Positions 54,520 to 62,732 of a stretch of DNA of 64,000 nucleotides are shown here, piece by piece. The translations under genes were made by a program, and so were the position numbers. This DNA comes from TMP-86 sp046347195 (GTDB lineage Bacteria > Pseudomonadota > Gammaproteobacteria > Steroidobacterales > Steroidobacteraceae). The notes below the pieces were generated by a model. It worked only from the letters and a program-made list of their open reading frames with translations, searched no databases and was not told the origin of the DNA. The stretch lies in the NCBI GenBank assembly GCA_046347195.1, contig JAXMGQ010000024.1:11161-75160 (forward strand), written 5' to 3'. How positions within the stretch are numbered: position 1 is the stretch's first letter; every line of letters begins with the position of its first letter.

Positions 54520-56358
54520 ATGGCCCTGGACGAAGAGCGAGCGAGCATCAGCGCCGCACCGCGCGGCGCGGCGGATTACCTGCGTGATTGCGCATTCCTG
54601 GCGGACCTCGAGCCCGCGACGCTCGAGTCCCTGGCGGGGGCTGCCGTGCATTTCTCGCTGCCGGCCGGACAGGTCCTGTTCGAGGCGGGAAGCGACCCCG
54701 ATGGCCTGTATCTCGTCGCCAGCGGCCGCCTCGGCGTGCAGGCGGCCGGCGGCGGCCGGATGCTGGCGAGCATCGGGCGCGGCGAACTGATCGGCGAATC
54801 CGGCTGGCTGCTCGGACAGCCGCGCAGCGCGCGACTCGTGGCGCTGCGCGACAGCGAGCTGCTGTGGGTCGATGCGGCGAGCCTCGATGGCATCACCCAT
54901 CGCTCGCCGGCCCTGTCGCTGGCGATGGCGCGCCTGTGCGCGCGGCGCCTGCGGCGCGAGCATCGCCCGGAACGTCAGCCGGGACACGCAGCCGTGTTCA
55001 CCATCGTCCCCAACAGCCTCGAAGTGGACATCGGCCAGTTCGCCACCACGCTGGTGCAGGAGCTCGGCCGATTCGGCCGCGCCGAACTGGTCTGGGACGT
55101 GCGCGCCACCGCCCAACCGTCGCAATGGTTCAATGCGCTGGCCGAGGCGAACGACTTCGTCGTCTATGTCGCCCACGCGCGTCCCTCCGGGTGGACACGG
55201 CAATGCTGCCGCCAGGCCGACACCTTGCTGCTGGCGGCGGCCACCGACGCCGCGCCCCGGCCCTGGCCGCACATGGAAGCCTCGGCACCCGACAACGCCA
55301 TGGCGCGCTCCGAGCTCGTGCTGCTGCATCCGGGCGCCTGCCGCCCGGGCACCCTGCCGCCGTGGGTGGGCAGCGCGCCCTTCGACCAGCATCATCATGT
55401 CGCGAGCGCGGCGGACGTCGGCCGGCTTGCCCGCCTGATCAGCCGCCGCGGCGTCGGCCTCGTGCTCTCGGGCGGCGGCGCACGGGGCTTCGCGCACCTG
55501 GGCGTGATCCGCGCGCTGCGCGAAGGGCGCGTGCCCATCGACTTCGTCGGGGGCGCCAGCATCGGCGCGATCATCGCCGCCGGGCTCGCGAGCGGATGGA
55601 CGGATGAGGAGATGCGCGAACGCTACCGGCGCTCCTTCGTCGACACCAACCCGGTCAACGACTACACCTTTCCGTTCATCGCGCTGGCCCGCGGCCGGAA
55701 GGTCTCCAGGCTCCTGCAGCGCGAATTCGGCCAGACGCTGATCGAGGACCTGCCGGTGCCGTTCTACTGCATCAGCGCCAACCTGAGCTCCGGCCGGGCC
55801 ACCGAGCACTCGGCGGGAACCCTGTGGCAGGCGTTGCGCGCCTCGGTCGCCATTCCCGGGGTGCTGCCGCCGGTGTTCCGCGGCGAGGAGGTCCTGGTGG
55901 ACGGCGCCGCGATCAACAACCTGCCCGTCGATGTGATGCACCGGCACCAGCCGGGCTGCGTCATCGGCGTGGACGTCGGCGCGGACCGGTCGTTCACCGC
56001 GGACGCCGCGCAAGGCGAGGGACCGCCATTGTGGAGGTTCCTCGCCCGGCGTGCCGGCGGCCGCAAGCGCATCAACATCTTCCAGGTGCTGATGCGCGCG
56101 GGGATGGTGAACAGTGCCACCGCCGCTGCCCAGCAGCGCGAGCTCGCGGATCTGCTGATCAAGCCGACGCTCGCCAACATCGACCTGCTCAACTGGCAGG
56201 CCTTCGATCGCGCCATCGATGCCGGCTTCGAGCACGCGTGCCGCGTGCTGGAGGGCGCCGACGGGCTGCCGCGCCTGCCGCGTGCAACCGCAGGGCCGGC
56301 AGCGCCGCACTCGCTCGAACTCGAGATCGAACGGCGGCTGCAGCTGCTCAGGAGTTGA
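54520..56358 (+). CDS. Patatin-like phospholipase with N-terminal cyclic-nucleotide-binding domain
   Basis: A 612-residue protein of the neuropathy-target-esterase type. Residues about 25-140 form a cNMP-binding fold (LPAGQVLFEAGSDPDGLYLVASGRLGV, GELIGESGWL). The patatin domain has the oxyanion loop GGGARG (318-323), nucleophile S347 in GGASIG, and catalytic D461 in VDGAAINN. Probably hydrolyses phospholipids or lysophospholipids at the inner membrane, perhaps gated by a nucleotide, though the key cNMP phosphate-binding Arg is not obvious. ATG 54520 was chosen; a start at 54463 would add 19 residues. The 3' end overlaps the tail sheath gene on the other strand by 11 bp. Confidence 0.9.
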   Translation: MALDEERASISAAPRGAADYLRDCAFLADLEPATLESLAGAAVHFSLPAGQVLFEAGSDPDGLYLVASGRLGVQAAGGGRMLASIGRGELIGESGWLLGQPRSARLVALRDSELLWVDAASLDGITHRSPALSLAMARLCARRLRREHRPERQPGHAAVFTIVPNSLEVDIGQFATTLVQELGRFGRAELVWDVRATAQPSQWFNALAEANDFVVYVAHARPSGWTRQCCRQADTLLLAAATDAAPRPWPHMEASAPDNAMARSELVLLHPGACRPGTLPPWVGSAPFDQHHHVASAADVGRLARLISRRGVGLVLSGGGARGFAHLGVIRALREGRVPIDFVGGASIGAIIAAGLASGWTDEEMRERYRRSFVDTNPVNDYTFPFIALARGRKVSRLLQREFGQTLIEDLPVPFYCISANLSSGRATEHSAGTLWQALRASVAIPGVLPPVFRGEEVLVDGAAINNLPVDVMHRHQPGCVIGVDVGADRSFTADAAQGEGPPLWRFLARRAGGRKRINIFQVLMRAGMVNSATAAAQQRELADLLIKPTLANIDLLNWQAFDRAIDAGFEHACRVLEGADGLPRLPRATAGPAAPHSLELEIERRLQLLRS

Positions 56359-58009
56359 AGCGTTCGGCGAGGCGGTCCACCCAGCCTCGCTGCTGCGGGT
56401 CGAGTTCGTCGAACATCACCGGGTGATAGTGCGCGGAATTGAGCCGGTTCAGGCTCGCCGTCTTCACCCGCGTGCCGGTCACCGAATGGGTGATGAGGTA
56501 GCTGTGGAACTCACCGGGTCGCTGGGCCGCGAAACCCAGCAGGATGTTGAAGCAGCGCGTATCGCCCTGCTGTGGTGGATTCAGGCGCTCATCACAGATC
56601 ACGTACCATGCATCTCCCGGCGCACGCCCGAGGAAGGCGCCGTCGGCCGCCAGCGCCTCTAAGAACTCGGTGACCTGGTCGTGGACGCGAGCCGCGACCT
56701 GCGCATCCGGTGGCGTGAACACCACCCAGCGCGTGCCACGCTCGATGCTGTTGACGATGAAGAGGGCCAGGCGACGCGCGGAGAGATACTTCCAGTCGGG
56801 GCATGCAGCCGTGCCGGCCGCGAGGGTCCTGGGACTTGCGAGCATGCCCGAGGCGGCGCGCGAGGACTGCAGCGTGTTCACGCCCAGCGCCGCCAGGCGC
56901 ATGCGCCGTTCCTCGGCCACCAGGCAGTGCGGCCGGAAACCCGGGCGCAGCACCGGCTCCTCCCCTTCCGCCGCCGACCACAACGGCCAGCTCTCGTCGG
57001 AGCGGGCCAGCATGCCCGCGACGGCCCCGCAGGGCGCGAAGGATTCGAAGCGGCCGCGGAGCTTGTCGTGCGCCAACACCCTCGGAAAGTACATCAGCGC
57101 GTTCTCGCTCGCGACCTCCCATCCGCGCATGCCGCGGATGGCTTCATCGGCCGTGCTCCACTGCAAGGGCGGGTCCATGATCAGCATCGCCCGCCGCTCC
57201 TTGCAGTAGCGCGCCGCCACCAGCAATGCGCTGGGACCCACGTCCGTCTCCCGCGCCAGCGGCGGCAGGCACAGGAAGCTGAAGTGGTCGACCTGGTTGA
57301 GCGCGAACAGCCCGGTGCCACGCGCAGAGGAACCGATGAGATCGTAATCGCTGAGCGGTGCGCCGTCGTCCCCGTCGGACCCCGAGGCGATGTAGCCGGT
57401 GGCGAGGCCACTGGCCGCATCGAGCGTGCAATGCGGCCGCGAGCCGGGAACGGGTCCGGCCAGCCTCACGAGTTCCGATTCGAGCAGCACCTGGCTCAGC
57501 GGCTGGTCGGCATCCTCGCGCAACGAGACGGCGCGGAAGATCTCCTGGTCCTCGACGTGCTCGGTGCCGTGGGCCCGCACGCGTTGCACGGTGAGGTTGA
57601 AGCACTGCGTATCGGTCGCAGGAATGTTGTCGTAGTCCACCCCCGCCCGCAGGAATTCCCGCGTCCCGGGCCGGCGCGCCTCCAGCCGCAGGGGCGCATC
57701 ATCGGTCGGCAGGCACAGGCTCGCCGCGCGCGCACCATTCACCACCCGCACCACGTAGGCCTCGCGGCCCCCATTGTCGAAGAACTGCTCCACGGCATAG
57801 CCCAGCGGACTCGGCTGCCACAAGCCACCGAACACCTGGGTGAACTCGGCGAAATTCTTCAGGCGAACGGGCCGGTCGGTGGGGCCGCGAAGCGTGCGGC
57901 CGACGAAGGCGGTGGCGGCGGTAGGGACACGCGGGATGGATTGCTCCGGCCCGCTTTCTTCTCTGACCTGGATGCCCAGGGAGGTCGCCACTACCACATG
58001 TCGTCCCAA
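56348..58009 (-). CDS. Contractile phage-tail-type sheath protein, with no other phage gene nearby
   Basis: A 553-residue sheath protein. The N-terminus fits the family (SLGIQVREE in place of PGVYVEE, then VPTAATAFVGRTLRGP and VRLKNFAEFTQVFGG). The C-terminal part has the conserved KYLSARRLALFIVNSIERGTRWVVF and FLGRAPGDAWYVICDERLNPP, followed by the usual HSVTGTRV closing strand region. All parts seem complete. Sheaths form the contracting outer tube of myophages, R-pyocins, T6SS-like and extracellular injection systems, but here no tube, baseplate, spike or ATPase gene is present. The start is a TTG with no ribosome site; GTG codons at 57997 and 57991 are alternatives. Confidence 0.88.
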   Translation of the reverse strand: MGRHVVVATSLGIQVREESGPEQSIPRVPTAATAFVGRTLRGPTDRPVRLKNFAEFTQVFGGLWQPSPLGYAVEQFFDNGGREAYVVRVVNGARAASLCLPTDDAPLRLEARRPGTREFLRAGVDYDNIPATDTQCFNLTVQRVRAHGTEHVEDQEIFRAVSLREDADQPLSQVLLESELVRLAGPVPGSRPHCTLDAASGLATGYIASGSDGDDGAPLSDYDLIGSSARGTGLFALNQVDHFSFLCLPPLARETDVGPSALLVAARYCKERRAMLIMDPPLQWSTADEAIRGMRGWEVASENALMYFPRVLAHDKLRGRFESFAPCGAVAGMLARSDESWPLWSAAEGEEPVLRPGFRPHCLVAEERRMRLAALGVNTLQSSRAASGMLASPRTLAAGTAACPDWKYLSARRLALFIVNSIERGTRWVVFTPPDAQVAARVHDQVTEFLEALAADGAFLGRAPGDAWYVICDERLNPPQQGDTRCFNILLGFAAQRPGEFHSYLITHSVTGTRVKTASLNRLNSAHYHPVMFDELDPQQRGWVDRLAERFNS

Positions 58010-58062
58010 TCGTGGGGTTGGCGGACTCTATCACAAGTTCTTCGCTCACCTGATCCAGGTCG

Positions 58063-58270
58063 CACTCGATCTGGCTCGAAGGTTGGCCGGAGGGAGCGAG
58101 TGTGCGTCGCGTGGGCGCGCGGTGAGAACCCCCGTTTCGTCGCTACGGCAGCTGGCGCATGGCGTCACCGAGGCATCCAGCGAATCGCTCAGCGCCGCCA
58201 AAGCGACGAAACGGCCGCGCTCACACGCGGCGAACACTCTCTCCCACCCGCCACCCTTCGAGATCGAGCG
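58063..58270. repeat. Long hairpin element, copy 2 (imperfect outer arms, core similar to copy 1)
   Basis: Outer arms 58063-58113 and 58224-58270 are inverted copies with several mismatches and a two-base gap. The 110-base core shares blocks with the 32.7-kb copy: CGCGCGGT, CCGTTTCG, CGCTCAGCGC and CGAAACGGCCGCGCTC. The inner stem is CGTTTCGTCGCT here against AGCGACGAAACG, where copy 1 has CGTTTCGAAGCG against CGCTTCGAAACG, so both sides changed together. The element lies in a 479-base gap between the sheath gene and the toxin gene; the rest of that gap (58271-58397) shows only a small GCCGG/CCGGC palindrome. Confidence 0.8.
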
Positions 58271-58397
58271 TCGCGGCAGGATCGGCGATTCGGAGAAACT
58301 TGAGAGAGGGCCGGCAACCGGCGAGTTCGGACGCGGTTTGAGCGCGAGCGAAGCAACAAGTTGAAAGTTCCCGGACCACGCGGAAGAAACTCACTCC

Positions 58398-58420
58398 AAT
58401 CTGTCGATTGTCGACAGATT
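58398..58420. promoter_or_regulatory. Upstream palindrome of the toxin-antitoxin operon
   Basis: AATCTGTCGA, spacer TTG, TCGACAGATT: a perfect 10-bp inverted repeat about 70 bases before the toxin start. A possible second regulator site, or a site for another DNA-binding protein. Confidence 0.6.
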
Positions 58421-58443
58421 GACGTGTATTCAGGGCACGCCGA

Positions 58444-58475
58444 TTGCGTTATATAGCACCTAGTGCTATATAACG
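58444..58475 (+). promoter_or_regulatory. Promoter with overlapping operator of the HigBA-like operon
   Basis: TTGCGT (58444-58449), 17 bases, TATATA (58467-58472). A perfect 13-bp inverted repeat, CGTTATATAGCAC-CTA-GTGCTATATAACG in two halves at 58447-58459 and 58463-58475, covers both elements, as expected for autorepression by the antitoxin. The transcript start would be about ten bases before the toxin ATG. Confidence 0.75.
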
Positions 58476-58488
58476 ATGGCGATGAGGC

Positions 58489-58863
58489 ATGGCGATTTAC
58501 AAGACCCGCTGGTTTGCGCGATGGGCGCCTAAGCAGAGCTTGAATGATGAAGCGTTGTACCGGGCCGCGCTTGAGTTGGCCGAGGGGCTGTTCGAGCCGA
58601 GTCTCGGCGGCAGTCTCTTCAAGAAGCGGGTTTCCCGGCCGGGCGAAGGCAAGCGCAGTGGGTTTCGAACGATTGTGGCGACGAATCTGAAGGGGCATTT
58701 GTTCTTTGTGTATGGCTTTGCCAAGAACGAGCGCCAGAATATCGATGACACCGAAGTAGCGGCATTGAAAGAGTTGGCTGCAAACTTGCTCGCGATGCCG
58801 CAGCATTCGCTCGCCAAGGCGGTGGCGGCCGGGGAACTGACGGAGCTGGGTCAATATGCCTAG
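58489..58863 (+). CDS. RelE/HigB-like toxin of a type II toxin-antitoxin system
   Basis: A 124-residue protein starting AIYKTRWFARWAPKQSLND, with LGGSLFKKRVSRPGEGKRSGFRTIVA and FFVYGFAKNERQNI, the pattern of the PF06296 RelE-like toxins, probable ribosome-dependent mRNA endonucleases. Basic residues cluster as in that family. GAGG lies just before the ATG. Toxin-first order and an 8-bp overlap with the antitoxin gene fit a HigBA arrangement. Its AT-rich control region contrasts with the surrounding genes. Confidence 0.88.
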   Translation: MAIYKTRWFARWAPKQSLNDEALYRAALELAEGLFEPSLGGSLFKKRVSRPGEGKRSGFRTIVATNLKGHLFFVYGFAKNERQNIDDTEVAALKELAANLLAMPQHSLAKAVAAGELTELGQYA

Positions 58864-59176
58864 AAAGAAATCCAGGGTACTCGAAGCCGTGCATTCGACG
58901 GCCAAAGGGCTGCATGCTGCAGGGGCCATCGAACAGGTGACGATGCGTCAGTTCGACCGCCTGTGCCTGCCTTCGGTCGAGCCATTGAAGCCCGAACAGA
59001 TCAAGCGCATCCGCGAGCGTTCGCGCGTCAGCCAAGCCGTCTTTGCCGCCCTGCTCAACACCAGCGTCTCGACCGTCCAGAAGTGGGAGATCGGCCAGAA
59101 GCGCCCGACCGGCGCCGCCCTCAAGCTGCTGCACCTCGTGCAGAAGATCGGCCTCGATATCGTCGCCCAAGTCTGA
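58856..59176 (+). CDS. HigA-like helix-turn-helix antitoxin
   Basis: A 106-residue XRE-type DNA-binding protein: KPEQIKRIRERSRVSQAVFAALLNTSVSTVQKWE is a clear helix-turn-helix, followed by GQKRPTGAALKLLHLV. It should neutralise the toxin and, with it, repress the operon at the upstream palindromes. Overlaps the toxin gene by 8 bp. Confidence 0.9.
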   Translation: MPRKKSRVLEAVHSTAKGLHAAGAIEQVTMRQFDRLCLPSVEPLKPEQIKRIRERSRVSQAVFAALLNTSVSTVQKWEIGQKRPTGAALKLLHLVQKIGLDIVAQV

Positions 59177-59179
59177 CGC

Positions 59180-59213
59180 CGAACCGCTGCTGCGGACCCG
59201 CAGCAGCGGTTCG
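59180..59213. terminator. Bidirectional terminator-like hairpin between antitoxin and L,D-transpeptidase genes
   Basis: CGAACCGCTGCTGCGG, AC, then the exact complement at 59198-59213: a perfect 16-bp stem between convergent genes. No T-tract follows on either strand, so it may act as a barrier or mRNA-stabilising hairpin rather than a full terminator. Confidence 0.65.
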
Positions 59214-59223
59214 CTCGTCTCGC

Positions 59224-60438
59224 TCATTGGACGCTTGCCGGTGCCGAATCGGGATTCGCGGAAGTGGGCTGGGCCTCGGGCTTGGTGCTCTCGCCGAGCA
59301 GCTCGTTGAAGGTCTTCTGGTCCACCAGGAGTTCGGACTTGCCATCCCAGTTCGAGCCCGTCGGCAGCCGGTCATCGACCTTGCGCGCTTCGGCGAGAAC
59401 CGCGTCCATGCCATTGCGTTCGCCGGTGACGGGCACCGGAACTCCGCGCGGCGCGTGCGCGAGCTCACCCACCTCATCCCAGTCGATCTCCTGGTCGTGA
59501 TCGGAGATGCGCTTGCGCAGCTTCGGTGCGAGCAGCCTGTCCAGCAGGCGCTTGCGGCTCTTCGACCAGTCGCGCTTGTCGTCCTCCATCACCGCATAGG
59601 CCTGCAGGTACAGCTTGCCGTCGTGCCACCCGAAGAGGTAGGGCTGGTTGACCACGGTCACCTTGGTGCCGATGGGGATGAGATCGAACAGTACCGCGAT
59701 GTCCTCGGGATACAGCCGCAGGCAGCCGTGGCTCGAGCGCATGCCCACGCCATAGGGCTTGTTGGTGCCGTGCATCAGGTAACTCGGCCAGCCGAGCCTG
59801 AACATGTGCCGCCCGAGCGGATTGTCGGGACCAGCGGCCACCTTCGCGGGCAGGATGTCGCCGTCCTGCGCATGTTCATCGCGCACCGACTTCGGCACCA
59901 CCCACACCGGGTCCTTCTGCCGGCTGACGATCTTCGTCGTGCCTTCCGGCGTCTTCCAGCCCACCTTGCCGATGCCGATGGGGTGCGTGATCACGGTCTG
60001 CTTCTCGCCCTTCTTGTGGGGCGGGAAATAGAAGATGCGCATGGCGGCGACGTTCACCACCAGGCCTTCATGGGGTGCGGCCGGGAGGACGAAGCGGGTG
60101 GGTACCACCACTTCGCGGCCGGCGCCGGGCAGCCACGGGTCCACACCTGGGTTCGCGAGCAGGATCTCCTCGTAGCCCACATCGAAGCGCCGCGCGATGT
60201 CCGGCAGGGTGTCGTCCTTGCCAACGACGGTCTTCTGCACGTACCCGACGACTTCGTCGCCATCGTTGGCGAGCACGAACTTGTGCGTGGCTTCGGGCGT
60301 CGGCAATGCGGGTGCAGGCGGCGGCGTGGGTGGCGGCGGAGCGACGGGCTCCGGCTTGCGGAACAGCGAACAACCCCCGAGAACGAAAACCGCGAGGGCC
60401 AAAGGCCACGCGCGGGCGACGGACAAGCGCTGGATCAT
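59224..60438 (-). CDS. L,D-transpeptidase lipoprotein with LysM domain
   Basis: A 404-residue envelope protein. Lipobox LGGC (C23), a Pro-rich linker, a LysM-like peptidoglycan-binding region around 65-113 (VVGKDDTLPDIARRFDVGYEEIL, then PGAGREVVVP), and a YkuD domain with H223 in HGTN and the catalytic SSHGC (H237, C239). It would form 3-3 cross-links or attach proteins to peptidoglycan. The C-terminal 120 residues are an extra charged region. Resembles E. coli ErfK/YbiS-type enzymes with a lipid anchor. Confidence 0.93.
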   Translation of the reverse strand: MIQRLSVARAWPLALAVFVLGGCSLFRKPEPVAPPPPTPPPAPALPTPEATHKFVLANDGDEVVGYVQKTVVGKDDTLPDIARRFDVGYEEILLANPGVDPWLPGAGREVVVPTRFVLPAAPHEGLVVNVAAMRIFYFPPHKKGEKQTVITHPIGIGKVGWKTPEGTTKIVSRQKDPVWVVPKSVRDEHAQDGDILPAKVAAGPDNPLGRHMFRLGWPSYLMHGTNKPYGVGMRSSHGCLRLYPEDIAVLFDLIPIGTKVTVVNQPYLFGWHDGKLYLQAYAVMEDDKRDWSKSRKRLLDRLLAPKLRKRISDHDQEIDWDEVGELAHAPRGVPVPVTGERNGMDAVLAEARKVDDRLPTGSNWDGKSELLVDQKTFNELLGESTKPEAQPTSANPDSAPASVQ

Positions 60439-60506
60439 CGACGTAGTCTAGCGCGTTTCCCCGCACCCCGACCGCACCGTCGCCGATCGACGGCGGACGC
60501 GCCGCA

Positions 60507-61007
60507 TCACATCAGCACGGGCCGGTCGGCCAATTCGTTTCCCGACTCGCCCGCCCCGGCGGGAAAGTGCCGTGCCAAAAGGCTCCCCACGGCCTCGACG
60601 CCAGCGAGGGCCCCTTCGCGAAAGCGGCCACCCCGGAAATGTCCTTCCATCAGCCGGCACACCGCTTCCCATTCCGCTGCGCTGACGCACGCGGCGACCC
60701 CCCGGTCCGCGACGATCTCGACATTGCGGTCGGCCATCTGCAGGTAGATGAGCACGCCGTTGTTGCGCTCGGTGTTCCACACCCCGAGCTGTGCGAACAC
60801 CGCCTGGGCATGCTTGCGCGGGTCGACGTCGTTCCACACTTCCATCAGCGGGAGCGAGGTCTCGATGGCGAAGCGGATCTGCCCGGCGTGGGTCTTCTCG
60901 GCGCCTGCAATGGCCTGCTCGATGGCATCGAGCGTCGCGGACGGAAAACAGCGACGCGTATTCCAATGGATGGCGATCGCATGACTGAGCAGGCGCGCCA
61001 GCTTCAT
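60507..61007 (-). CDS. TPM-domain protein, soluble
   Basis: A 166-residue protein with the TPM core: AIEQAIAGAEKTHAGQIRFAIET, RNNGVLIYLQMADRNVEIVADRGV and RFREGALAGVEAVGSLL. No signal peptide; TPM domains of this kind occur in repair or stress factors of photosystem II and in bacterial proteins of unknown role. ATG 61007 overlaps the stop of the preceding TPM gene (TGATG). Last gene of the LemA-TPM-TPM operon. Confidence 0.9.
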   Translation of the reverse strand: MKLARLLSHAIAIHWNTRRCFPSATLDAIEQAIAGAEKTHAGQIRFAIETSLPLMEVWNDVDPRKHAQAVFAQLGVWNTERNNGVLIYLQMADRNVEIVADRGVAACVSAAEWEAVCRLMEGHFRGGRFREGALAGVEAVGSLLARHFPAGAGESGNELADRPVLM

Positions 61008-61882
61008 CACCAGCCTCCCGAGGCGCCGCCGCCACCGAACCGGCCGCCGCCCCCGCTGAATCCCCCGCCGCTGCCAAAGCCGCCCCCGAAGCCTCCGCCG
61101 CCGAGCCCGCCGCCCCAGCCTCCTCCCCAGCCGCCGCCGCGGCTGGACCAGCCGCGCGAGGAACCGTTCAGCAACGAGATGAGGAAGGCGAACAACCCCG
61201 CCCCGATGCCGATGGGAATGACATGGCTCAGGAGCCAGGCGATGCCGCCGACGATCCCGCCGGTGGCGGCCGACCCGAACAGCCGGCCGAAGATGGCGCG
61301 CAGGATGCCGCTGGCGATGAACGCCACCACCAGCAGCAACGGCAACAGGTTGGTGAGCCCGGAGGAACCCTCCCAGGACCGGTCGGGCTCCGGCAACGCC
61401 TCGCCATTGACCACCCCGATCATCTGCTCGACACCCGCCTCGACGCCGCCGTCGTAATCCCCCTGCTTCAGGTGAGGCGTGATGGTCTCGGCGATGATGC
61501 GCTTGGCGGTGATGTCCGGCAGCGCGCCTTCGAGGCCATAGCCCACCTCGATGCGAAGCCGCCGGTCGTTCTTGGCGATGATCAGGATCGCGCCATCATC
61601 CACGCCCTTGCGCCCCAGCTTCCAGGCCTCGGCGACACGGATGCCGAACTGCTCGATGTCCTCGGGCTGCGTGGTCGGAACGATGAGCACCGCGATCTGG
61701 CTGCCCTTGCGCGTCTCCAGGTCCTTGAGCCGCGATTCGATCCGCGTCACCGCCTCGCCGGACAGGGTCCCGGTGAGGTCGGTGACGCGCGCCGACAGCG
61801 GTGGCACCGCCACCAGCGATTGCGCACCCGCCAGTCCCGGCAGCAGCAGGCTCGCGAACAGCAGCGCGGCGCGCAGGTTCAT
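61007..61882 (-). CDS. TPM-domain membrane protein (YgcG type)
   Basis: A 291-residue protein with signal peptide (MNLRAALLFASLLLPGLAGA), a periplasmic TPM domain (VTDLTGTLSGEAVTRIESRLKDLE, DDGAILIIAKNDRRLRIEVGYGLEGALPD), two membrane helices around 190-245 and a strongly Gly-rich tail (repeats of GGGWGGG, GGGFGGG). It lies 22 bases after lemA. The family's role in the envelope is not established. Confidence 0.92.
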   Translation of the reverse strand: MNLRAALLFASLLLPGLAGAQSLVAVPPLSARVTDLTGTLSGEAVTRIESRLKDLETRKGSQIAVLIVPTTQPEDIEQFGIRVAEAWKLGRKGVDDGAILIIAKNDRRLRIEVGYGLEGALPDITAKRIIAETITPHLKQGDYDGGVEAGVEQMIGVVNGEALPEPDRSWEGSSGLTNLLPLLLVVAFIASGILRAIFGRLFGSAATGGIVGGIAWLLSHVIPIGIGAGLFAFLISLLNGSSRGWSSRGGGWGGGWGGGLGGGGFGGGFGSGGGFSGGGGRFGGGGASGGW

Positions 61883-61904
61883 CGCGAAGCGGGACCCGTG
61901 AACC

Positions 61905-62534
61905 CTACCGCGGAGCCGACGGCGCCGGCGCGGGTGCCGGTGCCGGAGAGCCGAAGTCGACGCTCGGCGGCTTGGAGATGGCGGCCTCGTTCTCCACCGT
62001 GAAATTCGGCTTCGGCTTGTAGCCGAACACCATGGCGGTGAGATTCTGCGGGAAGGACCGCACACTGACGTTGTACTGGCGCACCGAGTCGATGTAGCGG
62101 TTGCGCGCCACGGTGATGCGGTTCTCCGTGCCTTCGAGCTGGGCCTGCAGGTCGCGGAAGTTCTGGTCGGACTTGAGCTGCGGATAGTTCTCGGACACGA
62201 CGAGGAGCCTGGACAGCGCGCTCGTCAGTTCGCCCTGGGCCGCCTGGAACTTGGCGAAGGCATCCGGGTTGTTGATGAGCTCCGGCGTTGCCTGGATCGA
62301 CCCCACCTTGGCGCGCGCCTGGGTCACGCCCAGCAGCACCGTCTGCTCCTGTGCGGCATACCCCTTGACGGTGTTGACGAGGTTGGGGATGAGATCGGCG
62401 CGGCGCTGGTACTGGTTCAGCACCTCGGACCAGGCGGATTTCACCTGCTCGTCCTGCGACTGGAAGGTGTTGTACCCGCAGCCGGCCAGCAATGAAGTGA
62501 ACAGCAGCATCGACGTCAAGGCGAGTTTACGCAT
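61905..62534 (-). CDS. LemA family lipoprotein
   Basis: A 209-residue protein with a lipobox LLAGC (C19) and the helical LemA fold: YNTFQSQDEQVKSAWSEVLNQYQRRADLIPNLV, ENYPQLKSDQNFRDLQAQLEGTENRI, and RRYNVSVRSFP-like RQYNVSVRSFPQNL. The tail is Pro/Ala-rich. GGAGG lies just before the ATG at 62534. First gene of the LemA-TPM-TPM operon, a widespread pairing. Confidence 0.93.
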   Translation of the reverse strand: MRKLALTSMLLFTSLLAGCGYNTFQSQDEQVKSAWSEVLNQYQRRADLIPNLVNTVKGYAAQEQTVLLGVTQARAKVGSIQATPELINNPDAFAKFQAAQGELTSALSRLLVVSENYPQLKSDQNFRDLQAQLEGTENRITVARNRYIDSVRQYNVSVRSFPQNLTAMVFGYKPKPNFTVENEAAISKPPSVDFGSPAPAPAPAPSAPR

Positions 62535-62732
62535 GGGACCTCCGTGGCTTACGCATATGGGGACGGACACCGGGATTTCATCGACGACTCAGGCGCAATG
62601 CGCGCCGATTACACGCGAGCGCATCGGCAGCCGTCAAATCCGGCGTACTGGCCGGGCCGGCGGGACCTTCCTGGGCGCCGGCGTGCGCGACTAGACTGGG
62701 CGCCCGCCCGTTCCCGTTCGGAGGTATTGACC

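Noticed and set aside
56348..58009. Prophage or extracellular injection locus
   Set aside because: Only a sheath gene is present; no tube, baseplate, terminase, portal, integrase or lysis gene was seen on either side.
58046..58237. 63-codon minus-strand frame inside hairpin copy 2 as a gene
   Set aside because: It lies entirely within the inverted-repeat element and has no ribosome site; treated as part of the element, though the shared peptide is noted as a finding.
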